A DNA stretch of 64,000 nucleotides from an uncultured Flavobacteriaceae bacterium (GTDB lineage: Bacteria; Bacteroidota; Bacteroidia; Flavobacteriales; Flavobacteriaceae): contig CALSTP010000001.1 of assembly GCA_943789305.1 (NCBI GenBank), positions 782,178-846,177 of the forward strand. Direction: 5' to 3'. A model generated the notes under the pieces. That model was given only the letters and a program-made list of their open reading frames with translations, searched no databases and was not told where the DNA came from. Shown piece by piece: positions 38,427 to 49,201 of the stretch (positions are counted from its first letter, which is position 1; every line of letters starts with the position of its first letter). The position numbers and the translations under genes are program-made.

Positions 38427-40931
38427 ATGGCAGAAGGGGAAAAACTCATACCCATCAATATTGAAGATGAAATGAAATCGGCTTACATTGACTATTCAAT
38501 GTCTGTCATTGTGTCACGTGCACTTCCTGATGTTCGAGATGGTTTAAAGCCTGTTCATCGACGTGTTTTATTTGGAATGCATGAACTTGGTATACGTTCG
38601 AGTACTTCTTACAAAAAATCTGCAAGAATTGTTGGAGAAGTTTTAGGTAAGTATCATCCCCACGGAGATACTTCTGTTTATGATACTATGGTTCGTATGG
38701 CTCAAGAATGGAGTTTACGTTATTTATTAGTGGATGGTCAGGGTAATTTTGGTTCGATAGATGGAGATAGTCCGGCAGCAATGCGATATACTGAAGCAAG
38801 AATGCGCAAAATGTCAGAGGATTTATTGGCAGATATCGATAAAGAAACTGTAGATCATCAATTGAATTTTGATGACACCTTGAAAGAACCCAAAGTCCTT
38901 CCTACACGTGTTCCAAATTTATTGATAAACGGAGCTTCTGGGATTGCAGTGGGTATGGCAACTAATATGCCACCTCACAACATTACTGAAGTTATTGACG
39001 GTACTATTCAATACATTAATGATAATGATATCTCAATTGATGAATTGATTCAAACCATAAAGGCTCCAGATTTTCCTACTGGAGGGACTATTTACGGTTA
39101 TGATGGTGTTCGTGATGCTTTTCATACGGGGAGAGGAAGAGTAGTCCTTCGTGCAAAAGCCAACATTGAAGAAGTTAATGGGCGCGAGTGTATTATTGTA
39201 ACAGAAATACCTTATCAAGTTAACAAGGCTGAAATGATTCGCAAAACCGCTGAGTTGATAAATGATAAAAAAATAGAGGGAATCTCTAATATCAGAGATG
39301 AATCAGACAGAAAAGGAATGCGAATTGTTTATATTTTGAAACGAGATGCAATACCAAATATCGTTTTAAACAAACTCTTTAAATATACTTCACTTCAATC
39401 TTCTTTTAGTGTAAATAATATTGCCCTAGTGAATGGAAGACCTCAACTCTTGAATTTAAAGGAAATGATTCATCATTTTGTTGAGCATCGACATGAAGTG
39501 GTTGTTAGAAGAACAAAATTTGAACTCAAGAAAGCTGAAGATCGTTCACATATCCTTGAAGGTCTAATCATCGCCTCAGACAATATTGATAAAGTTATTG
39601 CTTTGATTCGTTCTTCCTCTAATGCCGATGAGGCTCGTGAAAAATTAATTAAAAACTTTAAGTTAACAGAAATTCAAGCAAAAGCAATTGTTGAGATGCG
39701 TTTGCGTCAGCTTACCGGTCTTGAACAAGATAAATTAAGAGCAGAGTTTGAGGCTTTAATGAAAACCATAAAGGATCTTAAAGATATTCTTGACAAAAAA
39801 GAACGGAGAATGCAAATCATTATCGATGAACTCCTTGTGATTAAAGACAAGTATGGAGATGAGCGACGATCTGTTATTGAATTTGCTGGCGGGAATTTTA
39901 GTATCGAGGATATGATTCCTGATGAAAAAGTAGTCATTACAATTTCTCATGCAGGTTACATTAAACGTACTCCTTTATCAGAATACAAAACTCAGAATAG
40001 AGGGGGAGTTGGTCAAAAGGCTTCAACAACTCGAAATGAAGATTTCTTAGAGCATTTATTTGTTGGAACTAACCATCAATATATGCTATTCTTTACCCAA
40101 AAGGGGAAATGTTTTTGGATGCGAGTCTATGAAATCCCAGAAGGTTCAAAAATCGCAAAAGGGAGAGCCATTCAAAATCTAATTAATATTGAACAGGATG
40201 ACAAAGTAAAAGCATTCATTAACACCCAAGATCTAAAGGATGAAGACTATATCAATAATCATTATGTGATTATGGCTACTAAGAAAGGTCAAGTTAAAAA
40301 GACTTTATTAGAACAATATTCTCGTCCCAGAGCTAACGGTATCAATGCAATTACCATCAAAGATGATGATGAATTACTTGAAGCTAAACTAACCACAGGT
40401 AACAGTCAAATTCTCCTTGCTGTAAAGTCTGGAAAGGCAATTAGATTTGAAGAAAATAAAACACGTCCCATGGGTCGAAATGCCTCTGGAGTTCGTGGAA
40501 TAACTCTCAACGGGCCAACGGACGAAGTAATAGGTATGGTTTCTGTGAGTGATCCTGAGACTGAAATCTTGGTAGTTTCCGAAAATGGATATGGAAAACG
40601 ATCAAGCCTAGAAGATTATAGAACTACCAATCGTGGAGGAAAAGGTGTGAAGACACTCTCAATTACAGATAAAACAGGTAGTCTAGTTTCCATTAAAAAC
40701 GTAAGTGACTTGGATGATTTGATGATCATCAACAAATCAGGTATTGCAATCCGTATGGATGTTGCTAACCTACGCGTAATGGGTAGAGCAACTCAAGGGG
40801 TTAAACTAATTAATCTCAAAGGAAGTGATACCATTGCTGCTGTAGCCAAAGTAATGAAGGATGAAGAAGAAATTTCAGACAATACTGAGGAGCTTCCAAC
40901 ACCAGAAAATGATGGCACAAACATTGAATAA
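38427..40931 (+). CDS. gyrA: DNA gyrase subunit A
   Basis: 834 residues. The breakage-reunion domain has [32 protein letters not shown] and the active-site tyrosine in [10 protein letters not shown]. The C-terminal beta-pinwheel shows repeated blades (for example RGGVGQKAS and [10 protein letters not shown], the GyrA-box form QRGGKG). The last 20 residues are acidic. With GyrB it supercoils DNA. In the quinolone region the residue equivalent to E. coli S83 reads Thr (GDTSVYD). The TPR gene follows after 26 bases. Confidence 0.96.
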   Translation: MAEGEKLIPINIEDEMKSAYIDYSMSVIVSRALPDVRDGLKPVHRRVLFGMHELGIRSSTSYKKSARIVGEVLGKYHPHGDTSVYDTMVRMAQEWSLRYLLVDGQGNFGSIDGDSPAAMRYTEARMRKMSEDLLADIDKETVDHQLNFDDTLKEPKVLPTRVPNLLINGASGIAVGMATNMPPHNITEVIDGTIQYINDNDISIDELIQTIKAPDFPTGGTIYGYDGVRDAFHTGRGRVVLRAKANIEEVNGRECIIVTEIPYQVNKAEMIRKTAELINDKKIEGISNIRDESDRKGMRIVYILKRDAIPNIVLNKLFKYTSLQSSFSVNNIALVNGRPQLLNLKEMIHHFVEHRHEVVVRRTKFELKKAEDRSHILEGLIIASDNIDKVIALIRSSSNADEAREKLIKNFKLTEIQAKAIVEMRLRQLTGLEQDKLRAEFEALMKTIKDLKDILDKKERRMQIIIDELLVIKDKYGDERRSVIEFAGGNFSIEDMIPDEKVVITISHAGYIKRTPLSEYKTQNRGGVGQKASTTRNEDFLEHLFVGTNHQYMLFFTQKGKCFWMRVYEIPEGSKIAKGRAIQNLINIEQDDKVKAFINTQDLKDEDYINNHYVIMATKKGQVKKTLLEQYSRPRANGINAITIKDDDELLEAKLTTGNSQILLAVKSGKAIRFEENKTRPMGRNASGVRGITLNGPTDEVIGMVSVSDPETEILVVSENGYGKRSSLEDYRTTNRGGKGVKTLSITDKTGSLVSIKNVSDLDDLMIINKSGIAIRMDVANLRVMGRATQGVKLINLKGSDTIAAVAKVMKDEEEISDNTEELPTPENDGTNIE

Positions 40932-40957
40932 AATTTATTAAACAACAAACCATAAAA

Positions 40958-42181
40958 ATGAAACACCTATTAACACTACTTTTTGTTTTTGTAACAACTT
41001 TTACTTGGTCCCAAAAAAAGGAACTTAAACAAGCTCAGAAATTATTTAAATCCGCAAAAATTTCTGAAGCAAAAGCATCTTTAGAAACTAATAAGAACCT
41101 TCTCGAAGCAGCTGAGTTGAAATATTTTTCAGCATATAACTTATTACTTTCTCAAATCTCTTTTGCTGAAAAGGAGTATCAAGCTTCTTATGATTTTCTT
41201 CAACTAGCTGCAAAAGACCCTGCGTTAAAAACAAAGGTTAAAGATCAGAACGATTTACTTGCCGCTGAGGTAGTCCAAACAGCAATTGATCAATCTGAAA
41301 ATAAAGAATTTCTTGCTTCAGCTAATAACTTATATTTGGGTTACCAGTGCGACAAAGAAGCGAATATAGATTATTTGTATTATGCAGCTTCAAATGCTGT
41401 AAATGCGCCTGATTATCAATTAGCACTTCAATTTTATATCCAGTTAAAAGACTTAAAGTATTCGGGTATACAAACACAGTATTTTGTTACCGAAGCAGAA
41501 AACAATACTGAAAGAGAGGTTTCGGAATCGGAATATAATATTTTTCAAAAATCTACTGAATACACCAACTTTAGGACTGAAGATTCAGAATCAAGGTTTC
41601 CAGAAATCGTTAAAAATATTGCTTTGATTTACAATCAATTGGGTCAAAAAGAAAATGCAATAAAAGCGGTAAAAGAAGCTCGATCAGAAAATCCAGGTGA
41701 TTTAGGTTTAATTTTGACAGAGGCAAATATATACATTGAGCTGGGTGAAAAAGAAAAATTCAAAGAACTTATGGGAGAGGCAATAGCTCAGGATCCCACA
41801 AATGCAAACCTTTATTTCAACCTAGGGGTTGTTAATAATGATTTGGGAAATAAAGAAAGTTCCAGAACCTATTATGAAAAAGCAATTGAATTGGATCCTT
41901 CCATGGAAAGTGCTTATTTGAACCTTGTAGCTTTGATTTTAGAAGACGAATCATCCATAGTTGAAGAAATGAATTCTCTAGGAAATTCAAGAGCAGATAA
42001 TGCTAGTTACGACGTTTTAAAAGAAAAACGTGAATCTGTTTATCTAGAATGTGTTCCGGTTCTCAAAAAACTTATTTCGATTAATTCTTCAAATCTTGAA
42101 GCAATTCGTACTTTAAAGAATATCTACGGCACAATAGGAGATAATGAAGGGTTTATGGAAATGAAAAAACTTTTAGAATAA
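40958..42181 (+). CDS. Secreted tetratricopeptide repeat protein
   Basis: 407 residues. A cleavable signal peptide (MKHLLTLLFVFVTTFTWSQ) sends it to the periplasm. TPR helices are seen from about residue 85 onwards, with a canonical pair around residues 280-320 (NLYFNLGVVNNDLGNKESSR, then YYEKAIELDPSMESAYLNL). It lacks catalytic motifs and probably binds other proteins. The tight spacing after gyrA is common in flavobacteria and suggests cotranscription. It ends in a strong bidirectional terminator. Confidence 0.85.
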   Translation: MKHLLTLLFVFVTTFTWSQKKELKQAQKLFKSAKISEAKASLETNKNLLEAAELKYFSAYNLLLSQISFAEKEYQASYDFLQLAAKDPALKTKVKDQNDLLAAEVVQTAIDQSENKEFLASANNLYLGYQCDKEANIDYLYYAASNAVNAPDYQLALQFYIQLKDLKYSGIQTQYFVTEAENNTEREVSESEYNIFQKSTEYTNFRTEDSESRFPEIVKNIALIYNQLGQKENAIKAVKEARSENPGDLGLILTEANIYIELGEKEKFKELMGEAIAQDPTNANLYFNLGVVNNDLGNKESSRTYYEKAIELDPSMESAYLNLVALILEDESSIVEEMNSLGNSRADNASYDVLKEKRESVYLECVPVLKKLISINSSNLEAIRTLKNIYGTIGDNEGFMEMKKLLE

Positions 42182-42200
42182 TTTAAAATATTTAACCTAA

Positions 42201-42232
42201 AAAAAGCCTTCATTTATGAAGGCTTTTTTTAT
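42201..42232. terminator. Bidirectional terminator between convergent genes
   Basis: AAAGCCTTCA and TGAAGGCTTT pair perfectly over ten bases with a four-base loop. A's precede and T's follow, so it can stop both the TPR gene and the convergent NlpC/P60 gene. The stop codon of the latter overlaps the right-hand edge. Confidence 0.9.
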
Positions 42233-42978
42233 TCAATAATTTTCTTGATCATCCTAAGTTTATGGGAGTGATTTTGGCTTTCTTTGTTATAAATTCCAGT
42301 TTGATCAATTGAATCAATTCGGACTTTACCATGGGCATGAATAATTCTGTGCCCTTGTAATAGGATTCCTACATGAATGATGTTTCCTTCTTTATCATCA
42401 AAAAAAGCCAAATCTCCGGGTTCACTTTCTTCAATAAAACTTAATGTAGTGCCTTGTTTTGCTTGCTCTGAGGCATCTCGTTTTAAAGCGATGCCATTGA
42501 GTTTATAAACCATTTGTGTAAAACCTGAGCAATCGATACCCAAGGGTGTTTTACCTCCCCACAAATAAGGTGCATGTAAATAAGTGAAAGCTGTTTTTAC
42601 AAGTTGGTTTTTATTCTTGGTGGTTGTAAATTCTCCCTCAAATTTATGATTTAAAAAATCAATTGAACGAAGATCGCTACCTAAGGGGATTGGAAACAGT
42701 TCTGAATTTGGAAGACTAATGCAGTCAATGAGGTTTGCAGCGTGTTTTAATTCAGATGATTCTTGTCTTTTGTATACTTCTTCAGGAATTTCAACACATT
42801 GATTCTTTGTAATCCATCCTTCATATCCATCCCATTGATTCCTTATTTTGAACCATCCTTTTCTCTGATCAATAATTTTAAAACAGTCACCGTAAAGTAC
42901 CTGAGAAACTAATTCACTCCTGTGATTATAATCATTTCTTAAAGGAATAATCCCCAATGGACAAATGCCGTACTTCAT
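42229..42978 (-). CDS. NlpC/P60 family cell-wall peptidase with SH3 domains
   Basis: 249 residues from MKYGICPLGIIPLR. The N-terminal half has bacterial SH3-like segments (VLYGDCFKIIDQRKGWFKI and DGYEGWI). The C-terminal NlpC/P60 domain has the catalytic Cys in PLGIDCSGFTQMVY and His in IIHVGILLQG, with a third polar residue His in RIIHAHGKV. It resembles dipeptidyl-peptidase VI-type gamma-D-glutamyl-diamino acid hydrolases that recycle murein peptides. No signal peptide is evident at this start, so it may be cytoplasmic. A longer start at 43032 would add an unlikely hydrophobic stretch. Confidence 0.88.
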   Translation of the reverse strand: MKYGICPLGIIPLRNDYNHRSELVSQVLYGDCFKIIDQRKGWFKIRNQWDGYEGWITKNQCVEIPEEVYKRQESSELKHAANLIDCISLPNSELFPIPLGSDLRSIDFLNHKFEGEFTTTKNKNQLVKTAFTYLHAPYLWGGKTPLGIDCSGFTQMVYKLNGIALKRDASEQAKQGTTLSFIEESEPGDLAFFDDKEGNIIHVGILLQGHRIIHAHGKVRIDSIDQTGIYNKESQNHSHKLRMIKKIIE

Positions 42979-43088
42979 TTTAAAAAGTATATTTAATAAG
43001 ACCCGTTTTAAAACTGCAGCTAAAATAATCAATTTTAGTCCACCAGCAGAGATGATAATTTAAAATAACAACGAAGGAATCATTTTCT

Positions 43089-43096
43089 TACCTTTG
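43089..43096 (+). promoter_or_regulatory. Possible -7 element for the 7TM-HD gene
   Basis: TACCTTTG fits TAnnTTTG, 63 bases before the chosen start at 43160. The -33 region is weak. Confidence 0.4.
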
Positions 43097-43159
43097 AAAT
43101 CAACAGATTTTGATCATCAATCAATATTAAATAGAAATCATTTCCGGAGAAATTATTTT

Positions 43160-45205
43160 ATGAAGAAAATACTGCAATGGTTTTTCAACTACCAATCAAT
43201 GATTTATAAGGCATTTCTTTATGTCTTCAGTTGTTTATTTATTGTTTATTTATTTCCTACCAAAGGTCAATTTAAATATGAGTTTAGAAAAGGACAGGCA
43301 TGGCAAAATGAGAACCTATATGCGCCTTTTGATTTTGCGATACTAAAGTCCGAGGAGGAGCTTTTGTTAGAAAAAGAACAACTTAAAAAAGAAACACCAA
43401 CCTATTTTAATAAAAATGAATTAGTTATTACTAAAGCAGAAGCAGTTTATACGCAAAGCTTCCCTACTTATTTTACTTTTCCAGTAAAATCTAACCGTTA
43501 TAAAGAGCATTTTGATTTTGGCTTAGATTTACTTAGAGAAGTATATAAAACAGGTGTTCTACCCTTGAATTATGTTCATCAGGGTGGGGAACAGGTAGGT
43601 TTGATACAAGGTCGTGATGAGATTGAAATGAAGTTTAATGACTTACTTAAACCCGAAGAACTTTCGCAATACATAGAAGGTGAACTTTCTTCTAGCCCTT
43701 TTTCACAATATAAAAATCAATATTATAAGCTCTTATTTGAAAGTATAGAACCTAATCTGGAATATGATGCTCGATTCAATGATCAACTTCTGGAAGAAGC
43801 TTATTCAAACCTTGCCATTTCGAGAGACATCATCATAATGGGGAGTTTATTGATTTCTAAAGGGGAATTGATTGATGAAATCAATTTTCAAGAATTAGTT
43901 TCACTAAAACAACAATACGATTCCAGTTTGTATAGTGATGCTAATATATATTGGATTTTGGCTGGTTATATTTTGTTGGTTGGACTCACTCTTTTGATGT
44001 TGTTTCTCTTCATATACAAATACCGTCGAATGATTTTTGATAACAATACAAAGTTGACTTTTATTTTTTGTAATGTTATTTTAATTATAAGTCTTACTAT
44101 CAGCGTATTAAACTTTGACAATAGGTTTTTATACATAGTCCCTATTTGTATCTTACCCCTGCTTTTAAAGGCTTTTTTTGATGCTCGCTTAGGGTTGTTT
44201 GTTCATGTCATTACCGTTTTGTTATTGGGTTTTATTGTTCCCAACAGCTTTGAGTATATTTTTTTACAAATCATGGCGGGGATTGTGACGATTTTATCTG
44301 TCTCTGAATTATATAAAAGAGCCAACCTTTTTATATCGGTTGGACAGATTATTTTTATTTACCTCATCGGTTATTTTGCTTTTTTTATAATACACGAAGG
44401 AGGAATAACTGGAATTTCGTTCAATATTATAATGCTTTTTGTTCTCAATGGAGTATTTACCTTATTTGTACAACCTCTAATTTATTTATTTGAAAAATTA
44501 TTTAATTTGGTATCCGATGTTTCATTACTCGAATTATCAGACACGAATTCTGATTTTTTCAAAGACTTTTCTGATAAAGCACCGGGTACTTTTCATCACT
44601 CTCTTCAAGTTTCTAATCTTGCAGAATCTGCAGCAAGTACAATTGGAGCAAATGCATTATTAACTCGAGTTGGCGCACTTTATCACGATATCGGAAAAAT
44701 TGGAAACCCCATTTTTTTTAGCGAAAATCAAAGAGGAAGTATTTCTCCTCACAATGATATTAACCCCGAAGAAAGTGCACGCATAATAATTAATCATGTT
44801 ATTAAGGGAGTAGAATTGGCCAAAAAAATAAATCTACCAGATCGTGTAGTCGATTTTATTCGAACACATCACGGTACATCAAAAGTTTATTTTTTTTATA
44901 AAAAACAAGAAGAGCTCTATGGAGAGGCTTTAAGCGAAGATTTTTCATACCCTGGACCCAAGCCTTTTTCAAAAGAAACTGCAATTTTAATGATGGCTGA
45001 CAGTGTAGAAGCTGCCTCTAAAAGTTTGAAAGAGCCTACCATAGAATTATTAAAAGATTTTGTAAATAAAATTGTTGATCAACAAATGGATGAAAAACAA
45101 TTTATGAATTCAAACATTACCTTATACGATATCGAATTAGTAAAAAAAGTATTCATCGATAAGCTTATTAATATTTACCATTTACGTGTTGAATACCCTG
45201 AATAA
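43160..45205 (+). CDS. 7TM-HD family membrane phosphohydrolase (PgpH-like)
   Basis: 681 residues from MKKILQWFF. There is one N-terminal membrane segment, an extracytoplasmic domain of about 230 residues, then about seven transmembrane helices (residues roughly 270-450) and a cytoplasmic HD domain. The HD domain has GTFHHSLQVSNLAE, LYHDIGKIGNP (HDIG box), NHVIKGVELA and RTHHG metal-ligand motifs. PgpH relatives degrade cyclic di-AMP, but that activity is inferred only. A start 22 codons upstream gives a polar tail not typical of the family. Confidence 0.88.
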   Translation: MKKILQWFFNYQSMIYKAFLYVFSCLFIVYLFPTKGQFKYEFRKGQAWQNENLYAPFDFAILKSEEELLLEKEQLKKETPTYFNKNELVITKAEAVYTQSFPTYFTFPVKSNRYKEHFDFGLDLLREVYKTGVLPLNYVHQGGEQVGLIQGRDEIEMKFNDLLKPEELSQYIEGELSSSPFSQYKNQYYKLLFESIEPNLEYDARFNDQLLEEAYSNLAISRDIIIMGSLLISKGELIDEINFQELVSLKQQYDSSLYSDANIYWILAGYILLVGLTLLMLFLFIYKYRRMIFDNNTKLTFIFCNVILIISLTISVLNFDNRFLYIVPICILPLLLKAFFDARLGLFVHVITVLLLGFIVPNSFEYIFLQIMAGIVTILSVSELYKRANLFISVGQIIFIYLIGYFAFFIIHEGGITGISFNIIMLFVLNGVFTLFVQPLIYLFEKLFNLVSDVSLLELSDTNSDFFKDFSDKAPGTFHHSLQVSNLAESAASTIGANALLTRVGALYHDIGKIGNPIFFSENQRGSISPHNDINPEESARIIINHVIKGVELAKKINLPDRVVDFIRTHHGTSKVYFFYKKQEELYGEALSEDFSYPGPKPFSKETAILMMADSVEAASKSLKEPTIELLKDFVNKIVDQQMDEKQFMNSNITLYDIELVKKVFIDKLINIYHLRVEYPE

Positions 45206-45233
45206 TTTGGCAGTTATTTTTTTAAAAAAAGCA

Positions 45234-45264
45234 TTGCTTAATAATGATTAAAAAATTACATTTG
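45234..45264 (+). promoter_or_regulatory. tRNA-Ser promoter
   Basis: TTG at 45234-45236 and TACATTTG at 45257-45264 are separated by 20 bases, matching the Bacteroidota consensus. It lies 21 bases before the tRNA. Confidence 0.75.
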
Positions 45265-45285
45265 CACTTCTATTATTTTAATTTT

Positions 45286-45369
45286 GGAGAGGTGCCAGAG
45301 TGGTAATGGAGCAGATTGCTAATCTGTCAACGTGTAAGCGTTGCCAGGGTTCGAATCCCTGTCTCTCCG
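45286..45369 (+). tRNA. tRNA-Ser (GCT)
   Basis: 84 bases with a long variable arm (CAACGTGTAAGCGTTG), as expected for a serine tRNA. The anticodon loop ATTGCTAAT gives anticodon GCT, reading AGC and AGU. Acceptor GGAGAGG pairs with the 3' strand TCTCTCC through one G-T pair. The T arm has GGGTTCGAATCCC. CCA is not encoded. Confidence 0.95.
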
Positions 45370-45375
45370 CAAATT

Positions 45376-45407
45376 AATCCCGATAACTATTTGTTTTCGG
45401 GATTTTT
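45376..45407 (+). terminator. tRNA-Ser terminator
   Basis: AATCCCGA and TCGGGATT form an eight-base stem followed by TTTTT, starting 7 bases after the tRNA. Confidence 0.85.
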
Positions 45408-45661
45408 TTATTTAAGTCAAAATATGCTTTATACAGAAGATAACTCAGGATTTTTTTATAAATATGAGGAAACTCATCATGCTTTTGGGTATGGGGTTTC
45501 TAAACCCATAGTGATTTTATAAAAAAAACAATTTTTTAGAGTTAGAGTAGTAAAATCAATTTTTAATATCTACTAAAAAACTCCCAAATTAAAGAAGTGG
45601 TCCGAAGGTTGTAATTCTCACCCATAGCAAATCTATGGTCCAAATTTTCGATTAAATAACA

Positions 45662-46084
45662 CTAAACTTCATTGTTGCTCTTCGAGTTGATGTATTTCGT
45701 TATTTTAGTTTGATCTTGCTCAGAATTTTCATGAAGATTATATTCATTTAATTCAGCCCAAAACACTATAATGTCTAATGTTTTGGGAGCTCCTCCCCAT
45801 CCTCCATAGAGATTGGTCAGACCATCTACAGGAACTATTCGATCAAGTCCTCCAGAAATCTGTAAAATTGGAACCGTACGAGCAAGACTTGGATTATTCC
45901 ATATTTTTAAGTTCATGGTTCCTTTTATACTTACTGCTGCTTTGAATATTTCAGGTCTCTTCACTATCAATTCATAACTCATAAAGCCACCGTTCGAATA
46001 TCCACTTGCAAAGGTTTGAGAAGGGTTGAGTTGGTAAGTTTCTTACAAGTAAAGTGCCAATTGGCTCAAAAAACCTGCGTCATC
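45662..46084 (-). pseudogene. Fragment of a PHB-depolymerase-like (LpqC) esterase gene
   Basis: Reading backwards from about 46084 the frame gives VDDAGFLSQLALYL, a TAA stop, then ETYQLNPSQTFASGYSNGGFMSY and a normal tail to NSKSNNEV. V-D-D-x-G-F and G-Y-S-N-G-G are hallmarks of LpqC/polyhydroxybutyrate-depolymerase-like esterases, with the nucleophile Ser in GYSNGG. The signal peptide and the first third are missing, and the TAA near 46042 breaks the remaining part. The C-terminal 106 residues are open from the Met at 45982 but cannot make a full hydrolase. Confidence 0.75.
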
Positions 46085-46233
46085 AACATTTATTCAAACA
46101 AAAACTAGTTCTGATGAGACTCAACAATCGAGAACAGTTAATGTTACATCATCATCAATCGAAGATCCGATAAATCAAAATTTTACACCTAAGGTTATTT
46201 TTATAAAGAAATTGAAATATATTCATCAGTACT

Positions 46234-48783
46234 TTATAGACTTGGTTTAGCACCTATTCTTATACCAAAATCAGGAAGTTTACTGGAATAAGGGTTGTAC
46301 ATAAATGAATCAGATAGGGGGCTACGCCAGATAAAATCTACTCTGAAAAAACGAATATTTCCATAGCCTATGTTTTCAAAACCAACACCATATTCGTAAT
46401 ATATATCTGAGTCAGGACTGTTATAATTGATATTTGATCGATTAGCTGCAACATTTTCTGAAGTTGTGCTTCCATAAGCAAATCGAAAAGTTGCTAGGGT
46501 CCTGAGTTTTAATTTTTTAACTAAAGGGATTTTATTTGAAACAAAACCATTGAAATGGTGTTCAAAGTGTCCCATCAAATAAGCATCTGCTACCATATCG
46601 TAATAATTCAATAGCGCAAAGGTTTTTGGTTTTAATGAATATCCTTGATTTGATGGAATAGCGCTAAGAATGGGTAGTGGAACGATTCCATAGGTTTTAC
46701 CTATTTCTAAATTAGTTTCAAGATTCCCCAGAAAATTAAGTAAATAGGTTTGTTTGTAGGACATTTGAATTTTATCATAATCAAGCATTCCACCAAAAAT
46801 TCCTTTGACTCCTGCAGTGTACTTAAAAACAAATTCTGGGTGAAGGTTTTTGCCGTATTTTTGATCAACTCCATAACCAAATACATTTCTTCGGGGAGTG
46901 TAGTTCAAATAGGCATTGAATTTAATATTTCTGTATTCAGTAAGTGTTTTTTGATTTTTCCTGAAGGCTATGGAGAAAAATTCATTGGCAGCAGAAGCTA
47001 TTTGTTCTGATATTATATTTAAACCCAAGTGGAAATTATTTGTAAGACCAAAATCTAAATTAACCCCAAACCTTTCGATGTCAGATAAATAATAATTCAA
47101 TCCTCTTGCTATGAAGGAGTTTCTTCCACCTGCCCTAAAATCAATAAGGTCTTTTGTTTTTAAAAGCCTAATTCCCAACTGCTCAAAATCATTTGAATAA
47201 ACCATTCCGACAGCAATTCTAGGTTTTTTGTGAATAAGGTATTTAGCGTCTATTGCATATTTTGTTTTTTTATCACCAAAACCATGTGCTATATATGCAT
47301 TTGACCGAAAACGATCATCCATGGTTTTGAAAGATCTAAAACCTAAACGAAGCCTATTTCCCTCTACGTCGTTATTGTTAAAAGAATTCCACCATTTACC
47401 AAACTGAATCCCTGGTAAAATATCTGCATACCCTCCGGTAATAAAATCCGTGTAACTGACAAGAGACTTTATTTTGTGATTTTCCTTAATTTCAGATAAA
47501 ATTTTCCGAGTACTTTGAGAATAATTCTCGCTATTTTCGTAAGGCACCCAAAAGGTTTCATCTTGGAAGTATTCATTCTTTGAAAGTTGCACGCTTTTAT
47601 TTTGATAAAATGAGGCCTTTTTGGGTTTGTTAAAAACATACTGATCAAAAAACTCACTTTTTTTAATCGTTACTCTTTTACCTTTTTCTTCTTTTTTAAT
47701 TACTGAAAAATCACCCTCATATCGATTACGTTTTGGAAGATAAACACTGTCATTTTGTATGATGTATGTTTTTTCTATTATTAAATCACTAACTAAATTT
47801 AAGTTGATGTTTGGATCAATACGCATATTAATTTTGGTAAGAGCATAACTTGGTGCGGATACAGTAAAATTACCAGTAAATGCAAGATCACCTGCTCTTC
47901 TGGGAAAAAAGTACAGGGTGTAAAGTTTTTCTTTTTTAAGTTCAACACTATCCAAGAGTATGTAGTCATAAACCGCAAATCCACTTTTAGATAGAGGACT
48001 TTCGAATACTTTATCCGCAAACAAAAGCCTTTTTTTATATACATCTATATCCTGAAAAACTCTTTGAATTCGATCAAAAAAGAATCCTTTAGGAGCAATC
48101 CCGCTAGAACGCTCACCTAAAGGAGTAACTTTTGAGATGTTGAGACTATCATTACCATATACTTTTTCAACTTTTTCTTTTAAATTCAAAGGAATATATA
48201 CGTTGTTATTGGCATTTTGTTTTAATGTGGTGTGAATAGAGTCATAACTTTTTTGCAGTATTTTTTTAAGAAATAAACTATCAATATTTTTTAAGCCAAC
48301 TTCGGTTGAAGTGAATTTTTGATATTCATATGACGAGAACATATTAAGTCCATTGATTTGTTTTTTTGACCAAATCTTTTTCAGAATAGGATAAGCAGGG
48401 TTCTCTTTTTTCCGAAGTCTTTTTTTTGGTTTTTGAACCACAACAACTTCTTTTAACTGTTCTCCCTCTTGAAGGATGATTAGTAAATTTCGAACTCTTT
48501 TTTTAGGTAAATTAATTTTTTGATTTTGATATCCCAAGAGACTTATTGAAAGTTCTTGACGAACCTGATTTGAATATAAAGTAAATTTCCCGTCAAAATC
48601 GGTAATTGAACCAATTTGACTTCCACTAAAAAAGACATTTACAAAGGGAATTGGTTCTCCATCTTTATCTTTTACAATTCCAGATACACTAGTTTGAGCA
48701 AAGGTAAACCCAGAAAATAATATGAACAAGAGTATAATTTTTTTTAAGGAATTACTCTTGTTTTTATAAATTAATAAATTCAT
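46234..48783 (-). CDS. DUF5686 outer-membrane protein with carboxypeptidase-like domain
   Basis: 849 residues. The signal peptide ends at SGFTFAQ. A carboxypeptidase regulatory-like beta-sandwich follows (TSVSGIVKDKDGEPIPFVNVFFSG to ITDFDGKFTL). A central region and a C-terminal part rich in alternating strands, ending in FGIRIGAKPSL, suggest an outer-membrane barrel. This architecture is common in Bacteroidota, is found with TonB-type receptors and has unknown function. No SusD-like gene or other partner is beside it. Confidence 0.85.
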   Translation of the reverse strand: MNLLIYKNKSNSLKKIILLFILFSGFTFAQTSVSGIVKDKDGEPIPFVNVFFSGSQIGSITDFDGKFTLYSNQVRQELSISLLGYQNQKINLPKKRVRNLLIILQEGEQLKEVVVVQKPKKRLRKKENPAYPILKKIWSKKQINGLNMFSSYEYQKFTSTEVGLKNIDSLFLKKILQKSYDSIHTTLKQNANNNVYIPLNLKEKVEKVYGNDSLNISKVTPLGERSSGIAPKGFFFDRIQRVFQDIDVYKKRLLFADKVFESPLSKSGFAVYDYILLDSVELKKEKLYTLYFFPRRAGDLAFTGNFTVSAPSYALTKINMRIDPNINLNLVSDLIIEKTYIIQNDSVYLPKRNRYEGDFSVIKKEEKGKRVTIKKSEFFDQYVFNKPKKASFYQNKSVQLSKNEYFQDETFWVPYENSENYSQSTRKILSEIKENHKIKSLVSYTDFITGGYADILPGIQFGKWWNSFNNNDVEGNRLRLGFRSFKTMDDRFRSNAYIAHGFGDKKTKYAIDAKYLIHKKPRIAVGMVYSNDFEQLGIRLLKTKDLIDFRAGGRNSFIARGLNYYLSDIERFGVNLDFGLTNNFHLGLNIISEQIASAANEFFSIAFRKNQKTLTEYRNIKFNAYLNYTPRRNVFGYGVDQKYGKNLHPEFVFKYTAGVKGIFGGMLDYDKIQMSYKQTYLLNFLGNLETNLEIGKTYGIVPLPILSAIPSNQGYSLKPKTFALLNYYDMVADAYLMGHFEHHFNGFVSNKIPLVKKLKLRTLATFRFAYGSTTSENVAANRSNINYNSPDSDIYYEYGVGFENIGYGNIRFFRVDFIWRSPLSDSFMYNPYSSKLPDFGIRIGAKPSL

Positions 48784-49157
48784 TTATTTTAGATAAGAAT
48801 AAATGACTTGGGATGTAAAAATACACAATAGTTAAATATTATACTGAGCTTTTGTCAAACAGAATTAGAATTTATTTAAATACTAAGGATCAATTCTGTT
48901 ATTTGCAAATCCCTTAAATCATTACAGTTAATTATTGGCTTCTTTTTTTTATTTAATCGTTTCAAATTTCACTCTGATTCTTCTAGAATTTGAGTATTTA
49001 ATAAAACAATCTCAGTTTTAAAGATGATTTTTTTTATGGAACTCAATAATGGGTTAATAAATCTTCTTTTAATTGTAGGTTGCGATTGAAAAAAAAAGCA
49101 AAAACATTTTTTTTTGTAATAAGCATTCATTCCTTATGGGATTTATAAATTTTGAGA
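48784..49157. other. Long A+T-rich intergenic region before the tRNA pair
   Basis: About 370 bases between the divergent DUF5686 gene and the tRNA promoter. Several poly-T and poly-A runs occur. No open frame of note, no RNA motif and no clear repeat were found. Confidence 0.5.
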
Positions 49158-49165
49158 TATATTTG
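49158..49165 (+). promoter_or_regulatory. -7 element of the tRNA-Pro/tRNA-Arg promoter
   Basis: TATATTTG matches TAnnTTTG, 36 bases before tRNA-Pro. Between them TTTTGC-GAAA-GCAAAA (49173-49188) can form a six-base hairpin with a GNRA tetraloop in the 5' leader. Confidence 0.6.
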
Positions 49166-49201
49166 CGCTTTGTTTTGCGAAAGCAAAATATGATGTATTT
49201 T

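Noticed and set aside
45424..45522. A 32-residue frame (MLYTEDNSGFFYKYEE) after the tRNA-Ser terminator
   Set aside because: No family match and no promoter. It partly overlaps a hairpin at 45490-45510 and is probably chance or debris.
48784..49157. A small RNA gene in the long gap before tRNA-Pro
   Set aside because: Apart from the tRNA promoter no promoter-plus-terminator pair could be found.
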